Shown here: positions 12,765 through 24,539 of the stretch, piece after piece | Layout: each line of letters opens with the position of its first letter | How positions within the stretch are numbered: position 1 is the stretch's first letter | Source of the DNA: Manduca sexta | Lineage: Eukaryota > Arthropoda > Insecta > Lepidoptera > Sphingidae | Length of the DNA stretch: 64,000 nucleotides | NCBI RefSeq assembly: GCF_014839805.1 | Contig: NC_051132.1 | Span: 372,001-436,000, forward strand | Reading direction: 5' to 3' | Position numbers and translations under genes: made by a program | The notes under the pieces: generated by a model | What the model was told of the DNA's origin: nothing | The model's input: the letters and a program-made list of their open reading frames with translations, nothing else | Database searches by the model: none

Positions 12765-13075
12765 CTATTGCCTGCGCGTGAGAAGGTTTTTCGGGATAAA
12801 AAGTAGTTGCTAGCGCTCCTGAGTAATGTAGCTTCCTCCGTAGTCGTTCCTGGGCCCTTATTCTGTATAGTAGTGTAAACGCGTAACGCGGCCGTGTCAT
12901 GTTATCTTCGAGAAATGTGCGTGGAATGGTATTCCGTAAGCCAAATTTCTATAGTCCTAAACATGACGCGTTGTGTTACGTCCTTGTTACACACTGTTAA
13001 AAAAACGTGCGGGATAGAGAATAAGGCCCCTGGGATTAGTGCCTTCAAACAAACTATGCTACTATAATATATTAG
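12765..13075 (+). repeat. GC-headed interspersed repeat interrupted by a MITE
   Basis: The left part has GCGCGTGAGAAGG and a TTTTCGGGATAAAAAGTAG block up to CGTTCCTG. After the inserted element at 12853-13029 the repeat resumes as CTGGGATTAGTGCCTTCAAAC. Joined, these match the TTCCTGAGATTAG block of the relatives at 6551-6770 and 35540-35590. This identifies the interruption as an insertion. Confidence 0.55.
12853..13029. mobile_element. 177-bp inverted-repeat element (MITE) with CTG target duplication
   Basis: Ends are GGCCCTTATTCT and, read inward from the other side, GGGCCTTATTCT: 12 bp with one mismatch. CTG flanks the element on both sides (12850-12852 and 13030-13032); CCTG is also possible with shorter ends. 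The interior is non-coding, with further imperfect inverted repeats (GTAACGC against GCGTTGTGTTAC). A 3-bp CWG-type target points weakly to the PIF/Harbinger group; the superfamily is inferred. Confidence 0.65.
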
Positions 13076-13078
13076 TAT

Positions 13079-13122
13079 AATACAAAGTTGTTATCTATAG
13101 TAGTCTATAACAACTTTGTATT
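13079..13122. repeat. Perfect 16-bp hairpin
   Basis: AATACAAAGTTGTTAT at 13079-13094 is followed by a 12-base loop and its exact reverse complement at 13107-13122. The flanks TATGCTA and TAGCATA are also complementary, with some unpaired bases between. It lies just beyond the GC-headed repeat and may be its hairpin end or a separate short palindrome. Confidence 0.6.
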
Positions 13123-13596
13123 AGCATAGATTAAGTAATCTATGTGCCGTATGTGTCGTATCTGCACGATTTTACTAAAATATCAATCAATGCATAATAA
13201 CAATTGGGTTTTGACAGCGCCGTAGCATGCGTGAAACAAATTTCATAGTATAAAAGTTCACTTTTCCGGGATGTAACGTAGCTTATTTGTACACGACTTG
13301 GTCTATAAGTACCAAATCCCGTCGAATGCTATCCAGCAATTTCTTTTCATATAATAAATATCGTAAACATAACACATAACATAATTGATATCATAACATC
13401 ATAGACTGGCATTTAAAATATTAGTAACAACGTGAGAAATAAGACATTGCGACCCAGTGAACTTAAACACGCTCGTTTCCTGATTAGTTGTTACATCAGA
13501 AGGCGTACGTGTTGTTACTGTTAATTAAAATTGTAAGTCTAGCACTTTTAAAAACTATAGTAACAGAGATACATCAAATATACTATATATAATATA

Positions 13597-13920
13597 CTAG
13601 TAGTAGGTGTCTCATATGTGAGAGCCCGCCAAGGTAGGTAGTAGGTACCACCGCAGGTCCGCAATGTCAATTTCTGCCGCCAAGTAGCAGTGTGTAGTAC
13701 TGTTATGTTGCGGTTTGAAGAACACTGTAGCCAGCCTAACTACTGGACATAATAAGACTTAACATCTCATGTCTCAGGATGGCGCGCGCGGTGGAATACT
13801 AAACAATACTTTGTAATACAAGGTTTTGGATGGTGTTCCTACTGTTTATGGAAGGTCGTATCGCTTACCATCAGGAGAACGGCAAGCTCGTCTCGTCATT
13901 CAAAACAATAAAAATATTAT
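13597..13920 (+). repeat. Interspersed repeat family C, fullest copy
   Basis: Block order: GTGTCTCATATGTGAGAGCC, GCCAAGTAGCAGTGTG, AAGACTTAACATCTCATGTC, GGATGGTGTTCCTACTG, CTTACCATCAGGAGAACGGC, GTCATTCAAAACAATAAAAA. The A-rich 3' end suggests retrotransposition. It is repeated in the same orientation at 14848-15160. No coding frame is kept. Confidence 0.6.
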
Positions 13921-14399
13921 TTATATATTTCAATACACAGTTTGAGTTTAACCGGGCGTATTTTATAGTAACATAAAATTGAGAGCGAGTCCATATTTTA
14001 TACACTTTGAAAGAAATATGTGCTGGAACTAGTAGCAGAACCAATCTCAATATATTCCCGGTTTACCAAGACTACTAGAAAATTCTAAAGTCATTTACTT
14101 TTTGCTTTAATTTTTCTAGTTTTCTAGATTTTTGTAAATTAATGAAAAACATCGTAAACAAACAACTTTTTAGAACATTGAAAGCAATAAAAATATTTAA
14201 TAGGTCTTGCGGTATATCAGTCAGTTTCTTAAAATCTTTTACTCCTTACTAATATAATAAATGCTAAAGTTCATAACAATGTTTGTTAGTAGTAAAAGCA
14301 GACACGATTAAACAGAAAAATACCAATAAATTATTACTATAACCACTTACCAACATTTCATTCTTTTATGACTTGTTTATATTCATCCACTTCAGTCAA

Positions 14400-14645
14400 C
14401 TTGACTGGCTTTGTGGTGCAGTTGGATAACGGTACGCTTGCAGTGCGGTCTCGGATTTGATCCGAAGTATGAGAAAGGACTTTGGAATTTGTGTCCGATA
14501 TGGCAATGGACTCACCCCCTATCACAACATGGAACAGAATACGTTTGACGAAAGAATTGTACAACAATTGCGCCTCTGCCTATCCCTACAAGAATAAAAG
14601 CTGTAAGTGTATATGTATTTACATATATGCATACATACACACATA
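14400..14645 (+). mobile_element. tRNA-headed SINE, second family (copy 2)
   Basis: Starts GGCTTTGTGGTGCAGTTGG, followed by ATAACGGTACGCTTGCAGTG. Has a decayed B box (GGATTTGATCC), an ACAACATGGAACAGAATAC block and a tail rich in TGTATATG and CATACATACAC. It is more diverged than the 16741 copy. Confidence 0.65.
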
Positions 14646-14847
14646 CGTTCAATCAACTTTATTTTAACCCAATTGTAGTGGAACCTACGCTCTTCCGAAT
14701 TGACAAAGTTATGTTGATTGCAAGCTGGATGTAACTGATTGATGAAAGAAATATGATTGCGGGAAAATACGATAGCGTCGTATATAAATATTCATATTTA
14801 TGACTTGGTGTTATATTCGAGAACTGCGAAATACTGAATGAATAAAC

Positions 14848-15160
14848 TTTACTGGTGGTAGGTCTCTAATATGTGAGAGTCCGCCTGCGTATGTAACACC
14901 GCAATGTCTATTTCGGTCACCAAGCGGCAGTATGTAGTCAATGTTGTGTTCCGATTTGAAGGACATTGAAGCCGATGTAACTACTGCACATAACAAGACT
15001 TAACATATCATGTCTTAGGATGGCGAGCGCAGTAGCATACCAAACAATACTTTGTAATTCAAAATGTTGGATGGTATTTCTACTATTACGGGCGGTCGCT
15101 TCGCTTACCATCAGGCAAACCACAAGCTCGTCTCGACATTCAAAGCAATAAAAAAATAAA
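14848..15160 (+). repeat. Interspersed repeat family C, copy
   Basis: Collinear with 13597-13920: TAATATGTGAGAGTCCGCC, CCAAGCGGCAGTATG, AAGACTTAACATATCATG, CTTTGTAATTCAAAATG, GCTTACCATCAGGCAAACC and a final AAAGCAATAAAAAAATAAA. Non-coding. Confidence 0.6.
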
Positions 15161-15235
15161 CCACTACCGAAAACAGTAAACAATAATGTTTTAAGTCAAA
15201 TAAGTTTTATCAAATGGTGTTTTATATTATCGATA

Positions 15236-15338
15236 TGATAGCCGCCTATTGCATGGGATGGAATACACACGGCGAAAAGTAGGTGCACCAGTTCCGCCTC
15301 TACGGACCACTTAAGGGATAAAAGGTGTGAGGGTGTTT
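15236..15338 (+). mobile_element. Truncated SINE, second family
   Basis: Only the 3' half is present: GCATGGGATGGAATACACAC, GTGCACCAGTTCCGCCTC and GGGATAAAAGGTGTGAGGG, matching the middle to end of the copies at 16741 and 41364. The tRNA-like head is missing. Confidence 0.55.
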
Positions 15339-15476
15339 ATATTATTTAAACATATTGTGCACAAGTTTTTAAATAGGTCGGTCTGCAAATATTGGCAAGA
15401 TGCCTTTAGTCAGTGAACATTATGTGACTAATGATAGGTTCTACATGTGTAATGAGTTTATGCAAACTCTGTCACA

Positions 15477-15549
15477 GTTTCCGTGGTGTAGCGGTTATCA
15501 CATCTGCCTAACACGCAGAAGGCCCCCAGTTCGATCCCGGGCGGAAACA
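15477..15549 (+). tRNA. tRNA-Val (anticodon AAC)
   Basis: A 73-base cloverleaf without intron. The acceptor stem GTTTCCG/CGGAAAC is perfect, with discriminator A at 15549. The anticodon stem TCTGC/GCAGA is perfect around loop CTAACAC, giving anticodon AAC at 15510-15512, which reads valine codons. The A box TGGTGTAGCGG lies at 15484-15494. The T stem CCCAG/CCGGG has one A-C mismatch, at the first base of the B box (15528), where G is usual. That may weaken Pol III binding, so a decaying copy is possible. A T run follows. This is the only host gene I can support in the window. Confidence 0.88.
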
Positions 15550-15553
15550 CTTC

Positions 15554-15560
15554 TTTTTTT
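15554..15560 (+). terminator. Pol III T-run terminator of tRNA-Val
   Basis: Seven consecutive T residues begin five bases after the discriminator base of the tRNA. This is the usual spacing for RNA polymerase III termination. Confidence 0.75.
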
Positions 15561-15811
15561 CCTTATCAGAGGCAATAGGCAAGACTTTTTTTACAATAAT
15601 TAATGCGAATAAAAAAAATATAGGAACCACATATCCGAGCTATAAGTTTGTCTTCCTTCCTATACATATTCCTATACATATACACTAGTTCCTATACATA
15701 TTTTTGTTTTCTCTTAACGTAAACGATTGTAGAAAGGCGTCTTGACTACGACTCTTGTACTATAACTTCAAGCTGATCATAGTTTTTGACTCGTAAAAGC
15801 ATTTTTTTTAT

Positions 15812-16072
15812 ACAGTCACGCTGAATTTACCCCACTGCACCTGATGGTAAGTGGAGTGGGTCCAGTAGAATGTCGACTGACGAGAGATGAATACCTCAAG
15901 GCAGTCGACACAATTATGCCGGCCTGTTGGAACCGGATATACACAGGCTGATCCTGGAACTCGACACACTTATGTACTATGCGACCACTATGGCGGGTTT
16001 TAACACCTTGTGTACGGTGGTCGCTATCCCGACGAATATAAAATATATCCCACCACCAGTAAATAATTGAAT
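15812..16072 (+). repeat. Interspersed repeat family D, uninterrupted copy
   Basis: Blocks in order: CCACTGCACCTGATGGTAAG, GGCAGTCGACACAATTATGC, TTGGAACCGGATATACACAG, GGCGGGTTTTAACACC, TGTACGGTGGTCGCTATCCC. This copy defines the order used to read the nested copy at 10318-10798. It is probably a LINE 3' region; the family is not identified. Confidence 0.5.
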
Positions 16073-16740
16073 GTGCTGTTTTTTATTCGTAAACTATTTA
16101 ATTCAAATACAATGAACAATGTCCCATTGCATCGCGCTACTAGTAACAGTTTTTAATAATTCCTTGTTCAGTCAAGGATTTACAAGACAACGAAGGAATA
16201 AATGTTTGGAATTTCATTACTAAACATCGAATTCGATTTACGAAACAGCAGTTTTTCTATCGCTTTGAACATAGAATATTAAAAAAGCACAAAAATAAAC
16301 AGTTGACTTTATAATATTTTCCCATTGAAGTTACGTGGTTCGTAATCCGTCTCTATTTTTACTTGGGAAAAGAAAAAGATAGATGCACGTTTGGCAGGTG
16401 TCGAAAATTACAACGCTGGATGACGAGGGTAAAAGAAACCTTTTGTGAAGTGGGTACATTGCACAATGGAAAAAAATAAAATAATGGACGCGAGCAAACG
16501 AAGGTTTGACGAGAAAATATCTCTCGCAGCTGGATTCCTCGTCTATTAAAGCTAATGCTATTTTTGGCTATATTACGTCTCGAATAAAGTAGATTTAGTG
16601 CAATCCATGACGCTCTTTTCTGACATTTGAATCAAATTAACCTGATTTTCAGTACAGAACTTTTAATGTAAAACGACAGCAGTTGAATTTTTAATGAAAA
16701 ATTACTACTTTCCTTTTTAGAGGCAGTTAGAGCTACACCT

Positions 16741-16945
16741 TCTTGGGTGGCGTAGTCGTATTACGGTACAACTGCATTGCTAGGTCCTAGGTTCGATCCC
16801 CGAGTTAAGCAAAATGATTTACGGATATGCTCGCCCCCAATCACATCATGGGACGGAATACACTATGGCACCACTGAGTGCACCAGTTACACCTCTGCCT
16901 ACCCCTTCGGGGATAAAAGGCAGTGTGTGTGTAGAGGTACATACA
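16741..16945 (+). mobile_element. tRNA-headed SINE, second family (best copy)
   Basis: Has an intact-looking internal Pol III promoter: A box TGGCGTAGTCG at 16748-16758 and B box GGTTCGATCCC at 16790-16800. These are followed by CACATCATGGGACGGAATAC, CTACCCCTTCGGGGATAAAA and a TGTGTGTG tail. The head is tRNA-like, but no full cloverleaf forms, so it is a SINE and not a tRNA gene. Confidence 0.75.
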
Positions 16946-18074
16946 TAGAGATGTATAGGGGTAGAGAGAGCTCTAACCCTGAAATACGGGTGATATATAA
17001 CCTACATTTTGCCAAATGAAAGTCATTTAAATGTCTATTAGAAAGTTTTACAATTCACATCAAAACTTTTACATATACTAATACGCTATTATGCTGTTGC
17101 TCAGAGTATGCCCGTAACACTCGATCGCTAACGTAAACAAGGAGATTCAAGATTTATACACGATATTGGAAAGTCAACCGGACTAGATCGCTCCATAACC
17201 GGGTTAGTGCCTGCTCCTTGAGCAGTGATGTGCCCTGTTGTCAATAATTGTCGATGAAAAACATGGCTTATCGATATATCGAGCCAACGAGTTAATAATA
17301 TAGTGTGTTCATAAGACAGAAATGTTACATTAATTGTAATGACTCGAACTGGAAATTGATCTCATGTAGATTCGCAGTTCATAAACTAAATTTGCCGCAA
17401 ATAAAAGAGTGCCTTTGATAAGATCATGTCGTTATTAAATATCTATTCTTTTAGTCAGTATTAACTGTCAAACAAAAATATCTAATTCTGGTAACCGCAA
17501 CATTAAAATAAAATCCGAGGATATAGTTGCTCTTCTCATACTGTCACTCAGTCTTCTTTTTAACTCTAATTCAAATTAGTGCTTCCGAGACTTATTAACA
17601 TGCTGCCAGATATCATATCCGCTACTTTATTTCATATCCGAAAGTAAATTATCAATAAAAAAATAATAAATAAGTAAATTATTTATCGATAAAATGCTAT
17701 TATTTCCAACCCTACTCCATGCGGCCAGGTAACGATTTTCCCTTGCCTGCCCTTCCAATATTCAACGAACTACTCATACGGCAATCGACATCAGATCACG
17801 AATAAAGATTTTATTCTATTTGCACAAATGTATATCGTATGAGACAATATACGATTATTGTTAAAGGTCTGGACATAAATGGGCCATCGTCGGAATAAAG
17901 TCAATATGATATCATTTTGAGAAATTATCTTGACCATTTCCTTTGGGCGTGATGTGATATTGGACATGTTTTACTTTTCTATATCTTTATTATTTTATTA
18001 CATAAAGGTCAATGAAAATAGCACTTTAAATCCAAATACAACATAAATATAACAATATAAATACATTTATAGAA
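16946..18074. other. Intergenic DNA, no gene seen
   Basis: AT-rich DNA with no open frame, RNA gene or repeat that I can name. Confidence 0.5.
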
Positions 18075-18345
18075 ATAATGATAATATCAGCTTCGTATTA
18101 TATGTATGTATACTGTCCCACTACTGGGCACGGACCTCGTCTACTATCGAGTGAGATTAGATCTTAGTCCACCACGCTGACCTAATGCAGATTGGCAGAC
18201 TTCACATATCTTCAAAATTTTTATAGAGAACTTCTCAGGTATGCGGAGTCCTCACTATATTTTCCTGCATAATTAAATAAACGTTAATTCAAAAAGAATA
18301 CACACATAACTAAATCCCTACTGGCCTATCGCCACTTTTCAAACA
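18075..18345 (-). mobile_element. tRNA-headed SINE, ATT-tail family, degenerate
   Basis: On the minus strand this is collinear with 11327-11649. The tail block (GATATTATCATTATT), the CGTAGTAGAC/TCTAATC region, the CAGCGTGGTGGACTAAG block and the TGGCGATAGGCC head are recognisable. An internal part between the head and the CTTTAACGG block is missing or scrambled, and substitutions are many, so it is an older copy. Confidence 0.65.
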
Positions 18346-20235
18346 GCATTTATCTAAACGGACAACACTAAAGAGTTTTCATCTAAAAATGTTATTAATT
18401 ATTACACACTTATTTTTACCGAACAATACACTTTTCTTGAATGACTGTTAACTGTATCAGCTAAATAGCTATAATTATCCGCGACCAGGTGTGGTTAGCC
18501 GCTTCCTTGAGCTTCGGTAATTACGCAAATCGGTTCGATTAACTACCAACGGCCAGCTGCTGTAGAGAATGTGTTATAGAGTGTGTTCGGGATGGACTAC
18601 GAGCTTTGTACGCGCCTTTGTTACCGCTTTGCAATGCAACACACTGTATATAGTAAAATAGAGTGAATAGGTATGTGGTGAACTATAATCAAGCAACGTG
18701 ATACATTCTATTCAAGATTGATTAATGTGTTACGATATGAAATTCGACAATTTATGGTAGATATTGGTTATACGAAACATATAGCTGCGTTGAGAATTCA
18801 CTTTATAAGAAGTGTTTTAAGCGAGCGTATTCCTAAACCTACGTAATCTGCTACTGCAATTTTCCGTTCACCTTATAAGTAAAATCGTACCAAGCATAAA
18901 TTTATTATGTAAACACCTTATCGGTTATTCTATGTAGGTCTCAATAGATGTTCATCAAGGCACTCTAGCAAGCCTTTCACATTTACTTACCATAGGGCTC
19001 TATACATATTATACTTATTTAATACCATTCCATCTACCCTACTGATTTTAATTCTGCATGATTTTCTATTCAATATTTTTGACTAATCATAACACGCGCA
19101 AAAAGGAAGCCTTAACGATAACCAATACATCGCATGATTCCAATTACTAACAAGCTCCTTGGGGAATGCGAAACATTCGCACGTCTGGATTAATCTCGAA
19201 GTTACTAAAAGCTGAAAGTACATAATTCGTTAAAACAAGTTTATCATGCTTCATATTTCGACAACATACTCCAATCAGCCAAAGTTGACGACCTATAAAC
19301 TTAATCTGTTATTACGATATTAATAAAAAGTGTCTAGATAATCATTTAAATTTGACTACAAATAATTAAGTATTCATTCATTAATGGAATGGTAATGTCA
19401 CTATTCACCGTACATGGAACCTAATATAGCTGGGGAATGAAGATGTAAAGACTATGAGAGAGCCTACTTCCGAAATGGGTATAAGGCGTGATGTTATGTG
19501 TATAAATGTGGTATTTATTTAATAAGATTTTTGTAATTCTTATGTTATAACCGTCTTGTTGTTTTGTTCTTAAAAAGAAAAGAAGATACCTAGTGTTTCG
19601 TGCAAAGAGACAATACTGCGGAAGGTTCGTGTGTTTTGTCAGAATATACGATTTCTCGATAAAATGTTTTTACCTTGTACACTTAATAATTAAATAAAAA
19701 AATATATTATAAACAATCTACAAAGACTGATTCTAAAATAATAGTCAAAGACAGATTGTAGTAGTTATAGTGCTACAAAACTAAGAAAAGAACATTTAAT
19801 AAACAAAATCATAGTTTTCATGGCAATCTCAATAACAAAGAAACACAAGCTGGTATAACTAACTGGCAAACAATGTTTTCAAACAGAGAAAAATTGGTGT
19901 TTGAAATCAGTGAGGGAAAACGGTGGTTTTTTTGAACATCACAGTAAAGCCCAAACCAAAATAAATAGACCTCTGCAAAAGTCACTCTTTCGACAGATTT
20001 AAGGTTATAGCTTAAGTCCATTTTTCATACATTTTGTTTCACCTTTAATCTGGGTAACTAAACAAGTATTGACAAGTAAAGAATTTAAATTCACGTCTAG
20101 TTAGTGATTAGTTCTCGCAGTTAAAAGAAAAACGTAAAAATAATTAATATGCATGGATATTTCGGCCTTTAAAATTTAATACGACGAAATTTTAAAGACC
20201 TTAAGCTATAACCTTAAGTAGAATTAACGAGAGTT
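18346..20235. other. Intergenic DNA before the left arm
   Basis: No gene is recognised. A possible small inverted-repeat element lies at its end: AAGGTTATAGCTTAAG near 20000 recurs inverted as CTTAAGCTATAACCTT near 20200. The second copy sits beside a perfect 11-bp hairpin (CTTTAAAATTT, 9-base loop, AAATTTTAAAG) at 20167-20197. Confidence 0.4.
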
Positions 20236-21475
20236 AAATTAAAATATATCAGTTTCTATTTGACAGCCGATATTACAAATAATTCATGCCTGAAAGTTGA
20301 GCCACCTGGCGGTTTAAAAATTACACCTTTACTGGATCTTGAAGAAAAATTACACATTCTGATATTAATAAGTTCACTTCATTCAATATTTTATTTCTAT
20401 GACATATATTTTATTAGATTTATGTGTGCAAATTCTTTAAAGTGTTAAATTTTGCGTGGGACGTGTCGCTTGCAACTTATCAAGTTCTCATATTGACCTG
20501 TTACTGGCAATTTTAGTGTTTTATTTTTTTTATTTTTTTGGGATAACCAACAATTATGTAATAAGACTTTGACCGTTAGCAATAGTAACTTAATTATTAC
20601 TTAACCAACCTCATTATACACTCAGTAAAAGTAGCTGATGCTTTATTTTAATGAATATCAGAAATATTACCCAACTTAAAAACATATTTTTTAAAAACCA
20701 GTGCGACACAACTGGAAAATCGCTGACTGTATTCCCAAGGAGCGTCACACCGCGTTGTTGTTGTCAGGCAAAACGGACACCAAACATGAACATTAACATT
20801 TATTTATAATCCTTAGATAATTTTTTTAGGTTTACATGTAAGGTAATTTAAATAACAACCAAAATAATTCCGTATCCTATTGTCAAACATTAAATAAATT
20901 AACAAACCACCTAAGCAAGATCTCTACGTATACAAACATTAAACGAAAAGACCAACACTAGCTCAGAGGTCTTGGTAAACTGGTCACCTCGTATGTAGAA
21001 TTACTCGACCAGTCGTGCAAGTCAAATAATAACGCGTTCTATTTAACTTGCTAAACTCTAGTTACAAGCTCTGTAATTTCAGAACTGCAAGTCCAATACG
21101 CGAATGTGTAATTCGCATTTTGCAACTATATTGTGATAGGAACAATACTCAATCGGCTTTTGAGTGTAAAAGCAGAAATTGTTCGCCATGATAGAGATAA
21201 AAAATTGCCAATGCTAGCTTATATAGAGGTACTTATCGACATCTATATTATTAAAATTTTTACATAACATGAATCAGATGTCTGTATTTGTTTTCTCACT
21301 ATTCTCTACTACTGCAACTTTGTTTTTTCACTAATTTATGGTTGCACTGTCCTTGAGTCGTCTACATTTATGCCGCAAACAAATTTTACTCAGGCGAAAG
21401 CTTGAGGTGAAACTATGCAGTTATTTTAATTACATGTGAGGCTATTTTATAGATGCTGTTTAATTATCTACTACC

Positions 21476-21831
21476 TATTTTGATATAATAATAATAATAA
21501 TAATATCAGCCCTGTATTATATACTTGCCCACTGCTGAGCACGGGCCTCCTCTACTACTGAGAGGGATTAGGCCATAGTCCACCACGCTGGCCTAGTGCG
21601 GATTGGTAGACTTCACACACCTTCGAAATTCCTAGAGAGAACTTCTTGGATGTGCAGGTTTCCTCACGATGTTTTCCTTCACCGTTAAAGCGAACGATAA
21701 ATTCACAAAGAATACACACATGATTTTTTAGAAAAGTCGGAGGTGTGTGCCCTTGTGATTTGAACCTGCGGACATTCGTCTTGGCAGACCGTTCCACACC
21801 CAACTAGGCTATCGCCGCTTATTTTGATATA
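21476..21831 (-). mobile_element. ATT-tail SINE present only in the left arm
   Basis: Near-complete copy on the minus strand with tail (ATA)n at 21488-21502 and head TAGCCTAGTTGGGTGTGG near 21796-21813. The 12-bp target duplication TATTTTGATATA occurs at 21476-21487 and 21820-21831. The other arm has the unoccupied site, a single copy at 56741-56752. The step between arms is exactly 344 bp, so this is a clean insertion difference. Short open frames across it are incidental. Confidence 0.93.
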
Positions 21832-22339
21832 AAAGAAAGAAATACATGAGAAACACACAAGAGAAACACAAGAGACATTTAGAGACTTCCCGGCTCTTAC
21901 ACCCACCACTACAACTCCTGTAAGCCAGGATCAGCAGTTGTACGCATCTTATGACACCGAGCGGTGAAGCGCAGCGAGTCTCAGGGAACATTAATTAGTC
22001 TTTATCTAGCGACGAAATTCATCAAATACAAAAATAGGGAGCAGTTGATAATATTAATTGTCCACTTCCCTACATAGCTAAACAAGCAACTTTTGTAGCG
22101 GGAAAAGCTTTCCAAGCGAACGAAACCGCAAGTAACACCTAGTTTATAATAAGACAGTCAATATTACCGAGCACGTCATCTCCGGTACTTATCCGTCCCT
22201 GAATCTTTGATCTTAAATATTTTCCTCTAACACAGCTGCTATTGGCATTCGTTAATTATAGGAATTCCTTTTGGTAACGTTATATTTTCATAAGTGAAAA
22301 AGAAATAGGCTTGTATAGTTTTAATTTAATTTACAATCA

Positions 22340-22669
22340 ATGTTATTCACAGTCAATGTTATTGAGAGAACCAAAGTAACGGACATAGCTCGGAAAAAAA
22401 GCAAGCTGAAGTGGCAGTGGGCTGGCCATATCTGTCGTAGGACCGATGGCCGCTGGAGTAGACGAGTCCTAGAGTGGAGACCGCGTCTCGGTAAGCGTAG
22501 CGTAGGACGACCTCCGACCCGCTGGTCCGACGATATTCGTAGGATCGCCGGTGGACGCTGGATGAGGAGAGCGGAAGACCGAACAGCGTGGCGCGCTTTA
22601 AGGGAGGCCTATGTTCAGCAGTGGACAGCTGTAGGCTGATGACGGTGATGATGATGATGTTATTCACAG
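22340..22669 (+). mobile_element. 5'-truncated RTE-clade LINE, left arm
   Basis: Contains the last 90 or so codons of an RTE-type ORF2 (KLKWQWAGHICRRTDGRW, then LEWRPRLGKRSVGRPPTRW, then YVQQWTAVG), followed by a GATGATG tail. The flanks carry a 13-bp duplication ATGTTATTCACAG at 22340-22352 and 22657-22669, so this is a 304-bp truncated insertion. The C-terminal frame is still open here, but the endonuclease and reverse transcriptase are gone and it encodes nothing functional. The apparent start codon lies in the duplicated host DNA. Confidence 0.85.
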
Positions 22670-24539
22670 CTAGCTTTATCCGTGGCCTCCACTTAGTTGT
22701 AGAGAATAACTATGGTTTTTAAAATTTTATCTGGTTTCTTTTTTAGATATTTTTGTGTGACCATTGTAAAGATTAATAAAAATCAAAATATTTGTATTTC
22801 GTTCTTTACATTACTTTTCGTATAAAACTATAAAAAAAATATTTTATAGTTGCAATAACAAGGTTCTAGTACTCAACTGCGTCAAAAACGAAAACAGAAA
22901 CTCGTATTCTTGTTCAAATATTTCCATAGAATTGAATTAAAATGTACACAAGAGCAGGCCCGCAGAGGCAACCTGTTAGGATTTCAATTTTAGATAAAAA
23001 TACTACAACTATAATGGAAGACATCGGACAATGTTCGAATCCCCTTTTAATAGAAACTCGGATTCAATTGAATGTTTTTTAATCTTCAAACAACAATATG
23101 GATTGTTTCGATTCCAACGTTTCAATACTTATGATCGATGTTTTAATACGATATTGAAACTATATGAATACATGTCACTGGTACTTCGTTCAATATTTGT
23201 TTTTTTATATTTTACTTACCCGAGTTTGTTATCCGTCCATTTTTGGCTATTAATTACAGATACTGCACGATATTATAGTGCCCAAAATACGCTCGTACTT
23301 CCATAACAAAATTGGCTACATAAGTCACGTAAGAACGCATCAAAGGGAAAAAGCACGACTAGAAGGTATCCAGTCTTAGTTCTAGTAAAATATTCCTCTC
23401 CAGTTCCTACAGGTGCCGTAGCCAAAATCGGCTATGAAGACATCATCACCCGAATTTTGCAATTATAGCTATATTGAAAATGATTAACATTCTTTCTTCT
23501 AGAACATGTTATCATAAAATTTTCTTATAAAAACTTTCTTCTACACCTCTGTTATTAATTTATCTTCCATCAACAAGATCTATGTTAATTAAATCCCACA
23601 CAGAAAAAATAAGTTACAAAATTTTTACTTCGCATTTATAGGCGTTTGAATTGGCAAATGGCGGTATAATTAGGACATAATGATAGAATAACAGCTCCGA
23701 CGTCTCAGACCGACGCAATAACAACTGACGACTACACAAATATAAAGCCATGGAAACGGTTACGAGCATACCATGGCTATGTGGGAAAAATGCAACGTGT
23801 GAAGCATTTAATGATAATATTTACTCGTACCATTATAGATGAACTGGTTCAATGCTCAATGGTGAACTCCCCTGCAAAAATTAGAAATAATGTGTTAAAT
23901 ACTTTTAAGGGTAAACAACGGTGAATAATGATATTTCTACATCCTGGTTTCTCCTCATTATTATTTACCTATATTAAGACGATACGGGCTATCTTAATAC
24001 AAGATTTTTCTAAATCCATTTGAGTATTCATACGTGTTTTGGTAACATACACTTTCACTCAACATTAAACATTGGAACATCTTCACAAATAAGGGATTTT
24101 AGAAGTCACTTCCATGAACACAATATTTAGTTCTACGAGCGTGTTCGCCGTGGTGATTGGAACGGAGACTAGCAATAATGGATTCCCTGGCACCCTTAAT
24201 TGGGGAGGTTGAAGGCGACGGGAGCTGCACGGGAACATGGCTTATAGCGAATTAATGCAAGCACTATACACGCTTAATGTATTAACACCGCCAGAAGCAA
24301 TCCACACTTTGAAAGACGTGCCATAACTCTGAAATAGTTTGTTTTGTTTGACTTTCCACAGCGTAAATTTAATTTAGACGCTACGAGTAATAACCAATGT
24401 TATTGTTTATTGATTAAAGATGAAATTCGTTTACAGTTGAGGGTATACGTTGTGAGTATTATAAAAATCAAACTGAACTAAATAAAACTCGCATTTTGAC
24501 ATATAGATTCCGTTACCACATTCAAAGTTTAATTACGAT

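Noticed and set aside
16741..16820. tRNA gene at the SINE head
   Set aside because: A and B boxes are present, but no acceptor or anticodon stems form, and the same head recurs in several SINE copies.
22340..22639. A 99-codon open frame in the left arm as a host gene
   Set aside because: It is the C-terminal tail of an RTE-type LINE; the start codon lies in the target-site duplication and the other arm's copy is frameshifted.
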